The notes under the pieces are model-generated. The model was not told the origin of the DNA, did no database searches, and saw nothing but the letters and a program-made list of their open reading frames with translations. The position numbers and the translations under genes were made by a program. This document shows, piece after piece, positions 44,132 through 52,296 of a DNA stretch of 64,000 nt (its first letter is position 1; every line of letters begins with the position of its first letter). The stretch comes from Bradyrhizobium diazoefficiens (lineage in GTDB: Bacteria > Pseudomonadota > Alphaproteobacteria > Rhizobiales > Xanthobacteraceae): assembly GCF_016599855.1 (NCBI RefSeq), contig NZ_CP067041.1:1178001-1242000 (forward strand), read 5' to 3'.

Positions 44132-45751
44132 ATGCCGAACAAGCGTATTCTATTGATCGAGCCGGGGTACAAGAACAAGTACCCGCCTATCGGACTCATG
44201 AAAATCGCCCAGTATCACGGTCCGCGAGGCAAGCGCGACAACGTGGTGTTCGTCAAGGGCGTCGACCGTTCCGTCCTTCTGTCGCACTGGGATCGGGTCT
44301 ACGTCACCACTCTGTTCTCGTTCGAGTACGCCAAGATCGCCGAAACCATCGACTTCGCGATTGAAGCCGTTCATGGCCAGACTCAACGGGTCTTCGTCGG
44401 CGGCATCGCGGCGTCTCTGATGCATTCGCGCTTTGTCGCCGAACCTCGCTGGCGCGGCATCCGATTCATCAAGGGCCTTCTTGACAAGCCGCCGGCCATC
44501 GCGTTGGGGCTCGACGAGTACGACGGCGATTTCTATGCCGGTGACACCTCCGGAACTCCCATCGAAGATCTGGTGCCGGACTACGGCATTCTAGAGCAGA
44601 TCGACTATGATTATCCCGTCCGCGACGCCTATTTCGCCTACGCTTCGCGCGGGTGCATCCGCAAATGCCACTTCTGCGGCGTCCCCAAGCTCGAAGGGGC
44701 GCAGCGCGATGCCACTCCGCTTACCGCTTTCGTCAATGCGGTCGATGCGATCTACGGGCCGCGCCGCGACATGCTGCTGATGGACAACAATGTGGTGGCA
44801 TCGACCCGCTTCAAGGAGATCATCGCCGAGATCCGCGATCTCGGCTTCACGCCCGGCGCGAAGCTCCGCCGCGGCGACCGCAGCGTCCAGCGCCGCGTCG
44901 ACTTCAACCAGGGCGTCGATGCGCGCATCCTCTGCAAGGATCGCATGTATCTGCGGGAGCTGTCGTCGATCTGCCTGAGTCCCCTGCGCATCGCGTTCGA
45001 CCACCTCGGACTCAAGGGGCCGTACGAGACGGCCATCCGGTATTCGAACGAGTTCGGCATGAACGATCTGTCGAACTACATGCTGTATAATTTCCACGAC
45101 ACTCCGCTCGATCTGTTCGAGCGCATGCATCTTAACGTCCGTCTCAACGAGGAGCTCGGCATCCGCATCTACTCCTTCCCGATGCGGTATCAGCCGACGG
45201 ACCTTCCGGATCGCTCTCACGTCGGCGCCAAGTGGAACAGGTATTTCCTGCGGTCCGTCCAGATCGTGCTGCAGGCGACCCAGGGTGTGGTCTCGGGCGA
45301 GCCGGAGTTCTTCAAGGCGGCGTTCGGCGACAGCGCGGATCAGTTCGAGGACATCCTTCTGCGTCCCCATCACATGATCTTCAATCGCCGATGGTTCGAA
45401 TTCTACGAAGGGCGCGCCGAATTCGACGAGTACCTTTCGGCGATGCGCAAGCTCTCCGTTTCCGAGAGGTCGGAGCTGCTCGAATTCCTCTGCGGCCGCA
45501 TGCCGGGACGATACAAGCAGGATCTCGGCTCACTGAGCGGCAGCGTCCTCCAGGCCGCGAGGTTCTACGTGCCGATGGAGCGCGAACGCGAGCTGGAGGT
45601 CCGTCGGCTGCAGCGCGAACGGCGAGGGGTCGCTCCGGACATCCGTCTGTCGTCGGCCGAAATCGTCGAGGATGCCGGTCTCGAGGAGACGGAGTTCGCC
45701 GCTCCGGTCAAGCCGGCCCCGCGCCGCAGGTCCAAGGAGGTTGCCGCATGA
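44132..45751 (+). CDS. B12-binding-domain-type radical SAM protein, 539 aa
   Basis: The radical SAM cluster motif is Cys175-x3-Cys179-x2-Cys182 in ASRGCIRKCHFCGVP. The preceding ~150 residues have the look of a cobalamin-binding Rossmann-like domain (RILLIEPGYKNKYPPIGLMK, then VYVTTLFSFEY and VFVGGIAAS), as in MiaB-unrelated B12-type enzymes. Such enzymes do methylation or other radical chemistry. The ~200 C-terminal residues are helical and end in a basic tail (PAPRRRSKEVAA). The ATG at 44132 follows GGGGA. Its stop overlaps the second HSP90-like start (ATGA). A radical SAM enzyme beside nucleases and ParB-like proteins hints at modification of nucleic acid or a small-molecule signal; the substrate is unknown. 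Confidence 0.85.
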   Translation: MPNKRILLIEPGYKNKYPPIGLMKIAQYHGPRGKRDNVVFVKGVDRSVLLSHWDRVYVTTLFSFEYAKIAETIDFAIEAVHGQTQRVFVGGIAASLMHSRFVAEPRWRGIRFIKGLLDKPPAIALGLDEYDGDFYAGDTSGTPIEDLVPDYGILEQIDYDYPVRDAYFAYASRGCIRKCHFCGVPKLEGAQRDATPLTAFVNAVDAIYGPRRDMLLMDNNVVASTRFKEIIAEIRDLGFTPGAKLRRGDRSVQRRVDFNQGVDARILCKDRMYLRELSSICLSPLRIAFDHLGLKGPYETAIRYSNEFGMNDLSNYMLYNFHDTPLDLFERMHLNVRLNEELGIRIYSFPMRYQPTDLPDRSHVGAKWNRYFLRSVQIVLQATQGVVSGEPEFFKAAFGDSADQFEDILLRPHHMIFNRRWFEFYEGRAEFDEYLSAMRKLSVSERSELLEFLCGRMPGRYKQDLGSLSGSVLQAARFYVPMERERELEVRRLQRERRGVAPDIRLSSAEIVEDAGLEETEFAAPVKPAPRRRSKEVAA

Positions 45752-47238
45752 AGCTGAACGCGAAGCCGGATGCATCGACCCGAACGGTGTCTCCCGAGGA
45801 CGTGCGGGTCGGAAAGGACGTCGTCGAGATCTTGACGAGCGGCATGTACGTGTCTCCGCTGTCGATATATCGCGAATACGTGCAGAACTCCGCTGATTCC
45901 ACCGACGCCGCGAAAGGCAGGGGCGGCGCAGCCAGGGCGGGGCGGGTCGCCATCGACATCGACCATTCGGCGAGAAGCGTCACCATTCGCGACGACGGTG
46001 GCGGCGTTCCCGCCGACAAGGCGGCCGACGTGCTCCTGGCGGTCGGCGGATCGCGGAAGCGGGGCACGGAAGCGAGAGGGTTTCGCGGAGTCGGCCGCCT
46101 GTCGGGCCTGGCCTATTGCCGGCAGATCGAATTCGTCACCAAGGCGAAGGATGCCGACCGGATCGCGCGGATCGTCTGGGACTGCCGCAAGCTGAGGGAG
46201 ATGATCTCCGCGAACGGAGGCGCCGACGATCTGCGGACCGTGATGGCCAGCGCCGTTTCCGTCGCCACCGAAAGCGTCGCGGCCGGCCAGCCGTCCTTCT
46301 TCGAGGTGCGCATGAGCGATGTGGCGCGTCTGCGCAGCGATCTTCTGCTGAACGAGCACCTGATCGAGGAGTATCTTTCGCAGGTGGCTCCGGTGCCTTT
46401 TTCGTCCGACTTCTCCTTCGCCTCGCAGATCGACGACGAGTTGAGCAAGCGGATGAAGCTGTCCCGGCTCGATCTCTCCGTCAACGGGAAGACCATCACG
46501 CGGCCTCATCGCGACGAACTGCTCCCGGGATCGGCCGAGAAGGCATCCCGCATCAGGGAAGTCGAGTTCTTCGAGTTGGCCGACGTCGACGGCGAGGTCG
46601 GCGCCGTGGGATGGCTGGGCCATCACGACTACGTCCGAAGCCTTCCAGCCAATCTGGGGGTGCGCGGACTGCGCGCCCGCGTCGGAGACCTGCAGGTCGG
46701 CGAGTCCAATCTCTTCGAGGAGTCCTACAAGGAGACGCGATTCAATTCGTGGACTGTCGGCGAGATCCACATGCTCGACCGCCGGATCGTCCCGAACGCC
46801 CGACGCGACAACTTCGAAGCCAACCATCACTATGCGAACATGCTCGTGCAGATCGGACCGGTCGCGGCCAAGATCTCCCAGCGTTGCCGGCAGGCGTCGT
46901 TGTCGCGGACCGCGCTGCAGGTGGTCGAAAATCTCATCCATCAGATCGAGGATCGCCTGAAGCAGAAGAAGCCGCGCATCGAGCGGGCGGAACTCTCCCG
47001 ACTGAAGGCCGCGGCCGTCCGCGCGGAGGCGAAGGCCGAGAAGATCGAAGACGAGACCGATCGGAAGAAGTCGCTGGCGCGGCTCGCGAAGGCCCAGAAG
47101 AAGCTCTCCGCGTTGACGCCGCGCCGCGGGCCGGCCACCGTCGCGGTATCCGAGGTCGCGTCGCTCATCGCGAAATTCGTGACGAGCCGAGAACAGCGCG
47201 AGAAACTCGTGGCGGCAATCGGAAAGCTCGTCGAGTAG
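45748..47238 (+). CDS. HSP90-like (GHKL) ATPase, copy 2, 496 aa
   Basis: The Bergerat-fold motifs are N-box REYVQNSADSTDA (residues 42-54), IRDDGGGVP (80-88) and lid GFRGVGRLSG (111-120). Its middle region has IVPNARRDNFE, shared with the copy at 33210. The C-terminus is a long charged coiled coil (about residues 400-455) followed by a short globular end. I choose ATG 45748, four bases overlapping the radical SAM stop; a longer frame reaching back to 45232 is antiparallel noise inside the radical SAM gene. The two copies share motif order but differ widely elsewhere, so they are old paralogues. This one is paired with the radical SAM enzyme as the first is paired with the PIN protein. Confidence 0.88.
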   Translation: MKLNAKPDASTRTVSPEDVRVGKDVVEILTSGMYVSPLSIYREYVQNSADSTDAAKGRGGAARAGRVAIDIDHSARSVTIRDDGGGVPADKAADVLLAVGGSRKRGTEARGFRGVGRLSGLAYCRQIEFVTKAKDADRIARIVWDCRKLREMISANGGADDLRTVMASAVSVATESVAAGQPSFFEVRMSDVARLRSDLLLNEHLIEEYLSQVAPVPFSSDFSFASQIDDELSKRMKLSRLDLSVNGKTITRPHRDELLPGSAEKASRIREVEFFELADVDGEVGAVGWLGHHDYVRSLPANLGVRGLRARVGDLQVGESNLFEESYKETRFNSWTVGEIHMLDRRIVPNARRDNFEANHHYANMLVQIGPVAAKISQRCRQASLSRTALQVVENLIHQIEDRLKQKKPRIERAELSRLKAAAVRAEAKAEKIEDETDRKKSLARLAKAQKKLSALTPRRGPATVAVSEVASLIAKFVTSREQREKLVAAIGKLVE

Positions 47239-47498
47239 TCGTTCGATCCCGCCAAAAGACGGTGTCGCATTGGATTTGAGCCGAACTATAATTTTAAAGA
47301 GCGCCAAAAGCGCCACGGCGATCGCTCGATCGGACGCCAGCCGGAGTGCAACGCCAAACGGTCTGGTCCGCGGTCGGAGCCGCTCGGGCCGGCGGGCAGG
47401 TACGAAGGTCGAATAGCCTGAAGCTCTGAAGAAGGCGCGCTGGTATTCGGCCGGAAGATCACGCGCATGGAAACTAGAAAGAGGGAGGGGAACTCATT

Positions 47499-47975
47499 AT
47501 GGAGGCAGCAGGAATTTCGGCGCTCGCAGCATGGGCGGCTGCGGCGGTCGCCGCGACAGGCGCGGGCTTTCAGTTTTTCATCGGCCGCAAGCAGGCAAAT
47601 GCAGCTTTGCTGACCGCGAATGCCGCACTCAGGAATTCGGAAAATGCTGGCCGACACAAGAAAGCTGAATTTCGACAAGCATGGATCAACAGAGTTATAG
47701 ACACCCTCTGCGACCACCACGCGATCGTCTCTACGATACTTCCCGGCCAGCCGGCGAGCAGCGAAGACGAACGCAAGTTGGCTGGCTTAAGAACGAAACT
47801 GGGCATCCTTCTCAACCCCGACGAACCGGATACAGTTGAGCTGCTCGGCGTAATCGAGAAGATTGATACGATTTCAAACGACGCAGACTTCGCCGGCGCC
47901 GAGGCCAGGATGCTCTCTGTGTCAAGGCGTCTTTTGAAGCGCGAGTGGGTACGTATCAAGGAAGAGCTCACCTGA
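47499..47975 (+). CDS. Membrane-anchored protein of unknown function, 158 aa
   Basis: It has an N-terminal hydrophobic segment (LAAWAAAAVAATGAGFQFFI), then a helical region and a charged C-terminal domain with RQAWINRVIDTLCDHHA and KREWVRIKEEL. This type occurs as a lone anchored helical protein in many rhizobia. A strong GGGAGGGG sits 10 bases before ATG. It lies 260 bp beyond the second HSP90-like gene on the same strand and may or may not belong to the island. The function is unknown. Confidence 0.7.
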   Translation: MEAAGISALAAWAAAAVAATGAGFQFFIGRKQANAALLTANAALRNSENAGRHKKAEFRQAWINRVIDTLCDHHAIVSTILPGQPASSEDERKLAGLRTKLGILLNPDEPDTVELLGVIEKIDTISNDADFAGAEARMLSVSRRLLKREWVRIKEELT

Positions 47976-48096
47976 ACAGCCAGACGAGCCTTCTGCCTCC
48001 CCGCAACCTTCCTTTCTTCGCACGAACAGATCATCGAGCTATCAACTTGGCGAGCGAGCTACTCGACGCCGGGCAGCGGATAACACAAGGCGAGCG

Positions 48097-48476
48097 CTAG
48101 TTCTCGCGGTATGTCCACTGATCGATGGATTCAATTGTCCGAAACACCGCGACAGCGCCCGCTTCGAGTGGATCGTGTGCCGTGAGACCCTCGCGTGCCC
48201 AAACGATCCATTCACCGACCGTTCTATCGTCGATCGTCCAAAATTTCCAGCTGTCCGGTTCCCCAATGCATTGACCAGTCAGCCGGAGTGCCAGCTGGTC
48301 TTCCAAAGTTCGCTGATGTTAAGGCCGACCTCGACAAGGTCAGCTCCTTTGTTGCCGCCGCGAACGCTCGTCGGAAAGCCCACGAAAAAGAAGGGCAAGT
48401 CTTCGAGGCTGGACCCATCGCGGCTGACGTTCTCAACTAGCCATCTCGGAAGGCCTCGCACCACTGCGGGTTGCAA
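48097..48476 (-). pseudogene. Small gene of unknown function split by a frameshift
   Basis: The first part (48476 down to about 48310) ends in VEVGLNISEL. A second frame continues LEDQLALRLTGQCIGE, then WKFWTIDDRTVGEWIVW and a terminal IDQWTYREN. The join needs one frameshift near 48310. The parts read like one ~125-aa protein. No family was recognised. Confidence 0.45.
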
Positions 48477-48852
48477 CGACCGGCGAATCCGGTCGTGCGC
48501 GTCAAAGGCCCGCTTCTCGCGTCATCTACGGTACAGCAATGCGGAGCTTGTTTTCGAGTGGCGGAGGATAACGCGCGTCGGCGTTCGCCACCAGGCTCTC
48601 GTGAACCGAGCCGCTTGGGTGCGTCTCGGCCTTCGGCTTCGATCCTTCGCGCAAGAGCAGATCATGCCTTTGGCCGGGTAGAAACAAAGACCGGGCCACT
48701 ATGCAGCAGCCATCTGCACAAAAGCCCGGCCTAATCTTACTTTGCCGCGATACCGAACGGCTGCAAAGGACAATTCAGATCCTTTGGAAAGGTTTCGCTT
48801 TGCGTCCGGGGTTGCGAGCAAGAGGTGGCAATGTCTCGGCCGCGGGTCCCGA
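48477..48852. other. Gap without a supported gene
   Basis: No frame has a believable start and ribosome-binding site. A minus-strand stretch reads HESLVANADARYPPPLENKL, which may be a fragment of a lost gene. Confidence 0.3.
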
Positions 48853-48939
48853 CTACTTCTTTTTCTTTGAGCTCTTCTTTGCCACCTTCTTGGTTGCTGC
48901 CTTCGTGGTCTTCTTTGCCTTCTTCGCTTTCTTGGCCAT
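48853..48939 (-). CDS. Lysine/alanine-rich histone-H1-like micro-protein, 28 aa
   Basis: The frame reads MAKKAKKAKKTTKAATKK and then VAKKSSKKKK before TAG: 16 of 28 residues are Lys, the rest mostly Ala, Ser and Thr. AGAGGA lies 6 bases before the ATG. This is the composition of bacterial H1-like C-terminal tails, which bind DNA non-specifically. It is much shorter than full H1-like proteins, so it may be a complete micro-protein or a truncated tail. Clean start and stop favour a real gene. Confidence 0.6.
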   Translation of the reverse strand: MAKKAKKAKKTTKAATKKVAKKSSKKKK

Positions 48940-49098
48940 GTCGTCCTCTGTAAAAAAACAGACTCAGTGAACGTGCGCACGCCATGCATCGACTTGCGCA
49001 ACGCTGACACGATATCACGAATGCAAAACTGATACCAACCACGTCGCCGAAGCCGCTCTTGACTCGCTCGCCGGGGGCGATCCGTCCGCGTCGCGCCT

Positions 49099-49471
49099 TT
49101 GACGACGCTGGCTGACATTCCTGCGGCTGCCGTATGCACATCCTTGACGTCCGCTGGAGAGGTGAACCATGACGATGGCCGCATGATTTGCCGCGGCCCG
49201 CGTCTCGTCCAGCCGCCCGGAGGAGGCAAAGTCATCGTCCAATTGCCGGACTCGCCGCCTGCACAGTTTTCGTGGCGCAACAGAACGCGCAGCGTGAAGG
49301 CCGATGGTCCCGAGCGCATTCTGGGCGAATGGTAGGCGTTCGATAAGGACATCGGCGTGCTGCGCGACGACTATCGGGTCGAATGTTCAAGCGGCGAGCG
49401 TTTCTGGCTATTCCAGACACGCCCAGCCGAAGCGGGCGGCCGCAGGTGGTTGTGGGAAATTGGCGAAGCAT
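49099..49471 (+). pseudogene. ImuB (error-prone polymerase-like accessory factor) C-terminal relic
   Basis: The frame reads a PPAQFSWRNRTRSVKADGPERI block, then an in-frame stop at 49333-49335, then DKDIGVLRDDYRVECSSGE and RFWLFQTRP. This matches the ImuB tail (family pattern ADGPERI-x-PEWW ... RDYFRVED ... RFWLFR). Only about 120 codons remain, and they are interrupted. The final WEIGEA lies inside the left direct repeat that brackets the prm operon. Confidence 0.65.
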
Positions 49472-49747
49472 GAGGTGAGCCAAAATCGACATCGAGATGG
49501 GAATCTCGCGCCAGTCGGGAGCCGCGGCGCGAATCTCGTTTGAATTGCAATTTGCTTTCCTTGAGCAATCGCCATCGCGCGATCCGAAATCCAGAACGTG
49601 GCTCGCCTTACTGAGTAACGACAGGCTTGATGGAGGCGTTTTGGGTGCTTGAGGCGCAAGGATATATCGCAATTTCGGTCATCTATTTGGTCGTCGCCTG
49701 GGTTCATTGGCTGTCTTCAAACAAAGCTCACGTTGCGACCGGCCAAT
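49445..49747 (+). repeat. Direct repeat DR-L, ~303 bp, left of the prm operon
   Basis: It aligns with 56651-56956 in the same orientation at roughly 93-95% identity with a few single-base indels. It contains the last codons of the ImuB-like gene (WEIGEA and stop) and most of a micro-membrane-protein gene. The repeat ends abruptly at GGCCAAT, where IS110-related DNA begins. Confidence 0.9.
49630..49747 (+). pseudogene. Truncated copy of the micro-membrane-protein gene
   Basis: It starts MEAFWVLEAQGYIAISVIYL and follows the intact copy at 56839 up to the repeat end. It then runs into IS110-related DNA, so the native C-terminus and the overlapping second small gene are lost. Confidence 0.65.
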
Positions 49748-49844
49748 TCGGCGTTCGAGCGCTGCGCACGCAGGTGAAAGCTGCCTCGGAGGACGGGACG
49801 GCATTGCAGCGGGCACGGAACGAAGCGCAGATGGATCACCGTCC

Positions 49845-50060
49845 TCCAGATCGCGACCCTTGGAAAAGGTCTCCGCTGAGGGCACCAAGGCCTCTATCGC
49901 TGTGGCGCAGATTGCTCCGACCCCCGGAATGGTCATTAAACGTGAAGCGACCTCGTCCCGTCTGGCGCATGCGTAGTCCTTTCTCCAGTTCTGCTATTTG
50001 CTCCGACAGGGCCTCCACATGCTTCAAGAGATTCTGGCAGAGGGTCTGGACAGACGTCAT
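49845..50060 (-). pseudogene. IS110-family transposase fragment
   Basis: One frame shows LLKHVEALSEQIAELEKGL and a second shows MTIPGVGAICATAIEALVP followed by FSKGRD. These are the coiled-coil helix and the C-terminal IPGVGxxTA motif of IS110 (Transposase_20) enzymes. The two are in different frames, and the rest of the gene is missing. Confidence 0.75.
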
Positions 50061-50094
50061 ATCCTGTCCCGTCCCATAGCAGCCAACACAATGG

Positions 50095-50125
50095 GGTGCT
50101 TTCCGTGCCGCTCTCGGAAAGCACC
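50095..50125 (-). terminator. Hairpin downstream of groEL (possible prm operon terminator)
   Basis: A perfect 11-bp stem GGTGCTTTCCG / CGGAAAGCACC encloses a 9-nt loop, 46 bp past the groEL stop codon. There is no U-tract after it on the minus strand, so termination would be weak or need Rho. It may instead protect the 3' end of the mRNA. Confidence 0.5.
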
Positions 50126-50170
50126 GCTCGGAGCGGAACGAACGTCATGGCGATCGTCGGTTCGCGCCGA

Positions 50171-51808
50171 TCAGCTCCGGCCGTAAACTTCGGCACCGCC
50201 GCCGCGCGCAGGGCCGGCGGTAGGATCGACGCCTTCAGGAAGATCGACGACGAGCGAATGGGTCGTCAGGATCAGCTTGGCCACCGACACCGCATTCTCG
50301 AGAGCGGCGCAGGTAACCTTGACGGGATCAATGACGCCGGCTTCGAACATGTCTGTAAATCTGCCGCTCCTGGCATCGAAGCCCGTGCCGGGTTGCTCGG
50401 CTACGACCCGTGTCACGATCATAGCGCTATCCTGTCCGGCATTGCCGGCGATGATCGCCAATGGGCGCTTGATCGCGTCGCGGACCAGCATCGCACCGGC
50501 TTGTGCGCCATCAACCTCCTGATCCACCAACGGATCGAGCCGCGCTGCGACCTGCGCGAGGGCAGTACCGCCACCGGCCACCACACCTTCGCCACGGGCA
50601 GCCCGGGCTGCGTTAAGACCATCTTCGAGGAGTTGCGCCGTGCGTTTTTGCTCGACCGGCGTGGCGCCGCCTGCGAGCAGGAGTGCGGTCCCGCGGGTGA
50701 GCTTTGCAAGGCGATCGGCCAGCTTGTCGCGCTCGATATTCTGCGGTGCCTCGTCCCACAGCTTCTGGACCAGTTGCCGCCGCCCGTCGATGGCCGCCTT
50801 GTCGCCATTGCCGCCCAGGATCACGGTCGCGGACGCGGATACCCTCGCGCGCGTCGCATTGCCCAGATCGGCGATCGTCACCTCCTCGATCCGGGCACCC
50901 AGGTCGCGCGCGATCACCCGGCCACCCGTCATGATCGCGAGATCCTCCATCATCGCCTTGCGCCAATGGCCGAATTCCGGCGGATTGATCGCGACGACGG
51001 TGCCACGTCCCTGAAGCCGAGCCTGCATCACCGCCGCGATGACCTCAGGCGCGATCTCGTCCGCTACCAGCAGCAGCTGACGCCCGCTTTTCTTGAGCTG
51101 GTCGAGGATACGCAGGATCGGCTCGGCCGATGGCATTTTGTGGTCGGTCAGCAGGATCGCCGGATTGTCGAGTTCGGCGGCGAGGCTTGAACTGTCGGTC
51201 GCCATATGGTGTGATACGAATCCGCGATCGAGCACGAGCCCTTCGTCGACTTCCAGCCGCGTCGGTGAGCCCGGCAACGCATATTCGACATGGACGACGC
51301 CTTCGATGCCGACCCGCTCGAGCGCTTCCGCTACAAGCTCTCCCAGTGACGTCTCGGTGGCCGCGACGCTTGCAACCATGCGCAATTCGCCCTGACGCAG
51401 CGGCCGAGAGCCCTCTCGCAGTGCTTTGATGACCAGATCGCGGGCGTGGTCCATGCCGGCGACAACGTCGACCGCCTTGTGCTTGTGCTCGACCAGTTTC
51501 ACGCCATCCTGCACCAGCGCATTGGCGAGCGCTATCGCGGTCGTGGTGCCGTCACCGGCGATCTTATTGGTCTGGGCGGACACCTCGCGAACAACCTGCG
51601 CGCCCAGATTCTCGAACCGGCAGGGTAACTCGATCTCGGCCGCGATGCTGACACCATCCCGCGACACCAACGGCGTCCCGATCGGGCGATCCATGATGAC
51701 GTTCGTTCCCTTGGGGCCGAGCGTACCGACTACAGCGCGGGCAAGCTGGTCCACGCCGCGCGCAAGCGCCGCCCTAGCTTCAGCATCGTAAAGCATGATC
51801 TTGGCCAT
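50171..51808 (-). CDS. prmG: GroEL-type chaperonin of the prm operon, 545 aa
   Basis: The protein is a full-length Hsp60: LGPKGTNVIMD near residue 31, DGTTTAIALANAL at about 86-98 (ATP site) and VVAGGGTALAQVAA at about 410. It lacks the GGM-repeat tail of housekeeping GroEL and ends ARGGGAEVYGRS. No groES is nearby. GroEL-like genes are a regular part of propane/phenol monooxygenase (prm/mim) operons, where they are needed to fold the hydroxylase. It is the last gene of the operon, 106 bp after prmD. Confidence 0.93.
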   Translation of the reverse strand: MAKIMLYDAEARAALARGVDQLARAVVGTLGPKGTNVIMDRPIGTPLVSRDGVSIAAEIELPCRFENLGAQVVREVSAQTNKIAGDGTTTAIALANALVQDGVKLVEHKHKAVDVVAGMDHARDLVIKALREGSRPLRQGELRMVASVAATETSLGELVAEALERVGIEGVVHVEYALPGSPTRLEVDEGLVLDRGFVSHHMATDSSSLAAELDNPAILLTDHKMPSAEPILRILDQLKKSGRQLLLVADEIAPEVIAAVMQARLQGRGTVVAINPPEFGHWRKAMMEDLAIMTGGRVIARDLGARIEEVTIADLGNATRARVSASATVILGGNGDKAAIDGRRQLVQKLWDEAPQNIERDKLADRLAKLTRGTALLLAGGATPVEQKRTAQLLEDGLNAARAARGEGVVAGGGTALAQVAARLDPLVDQEVDGAQAGAMLVRDAIKRPLAIIAGNAGQDSAMIVTRVVAEQPGTGFDARSGRFTDMFEAGVIDPVKVTCAALENAVSVAKLILTTHSLVVDLPEGVDPTAGPARGGGAEVYGRS

Positions 51809-51914
51809 CTATCGTCTCCTGTGGCGCTGCCATCCGCTGGGCGGAGCCTTGTCATTCCGGTCTGGCTAGTGGGATGGCACGCGCCGGTGGCGCGGCCGCC
51901 GGCGCGTGATCGTG

Positions 51915-52271
51915 TCATTCGTATTGGAGCGCCTCGTCCATGTCCCCGAAGAGGATCACGGTGTTCTCGTCGATCATCACCATCCGGCCGTAATGGGTGG
52001 CGGTGGAAATCTCGAAGATGTGCGGTGTCATCTCGCGGCCGAGCGCCTCGCTGATCTCGGCCATGTCGAAGACGATCTTACCCTCGCCGTCCACACGGAT
52101 CATCGCCGGCAGGTAGGTGATCTTGATTCCGGGACGCTGTTCCATGATCTCGGCGATGCAGCGTGCCTCGACGCTGTCGTTCATCGTCACCCCGCATTGA
52201 TGCGAGATGGTGCGTTCCTGGGTGATGTCCTTGAGCGGCGTGAAGAGCTGCTGCTCGGTGGTAACGGCCAT
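51915..52271 (-). CDS. prmD: Monooxygenase coupling (effector) protein, 118 aa
   Basis: The sequence MAVTTEQQLFTPLKDITQER, then DSVEARCIAEIMEQRPGIKI and TYLPAMIRVDGEGKIVFDM, has the layout of MmoB/DmpM-type coupling proteins, small cofactor-free subunits that bind the hydroxylase and gate oxygen activation. The C-terminus keeps HYGRMVMIDENTVILFGDMD, as in prm/mim coupling proteins. The ATG at 52271 is preceded by AAGGAA; an upstream in-frame extension overlaps prmC and is rejected. It lies 26 bp after the hydroxylase beta gene. Confidence 0.9.
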   Translation of the reverse strand: MAVTTEQQLFTPLKDITQERTISHQCGVTMNDSVEARCIAEIMEQRPGIKITYLPAMIRVDGEGKIVFDMAEISEALGREMTPHIFEISTATHYGRMVMIDENTVILFGDMDEALQYE

Positions 52272-52296
52272 GTTGTGGGTTCCTTTCGTGGCGCGA

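Noticed and set aside
45565..47316. 583-codon minus-strand frame across the second HSP90-like gene
   Set aside because: Shadow of the plus-strand gene, whose Bergerat-fold motifs are unambiguous.
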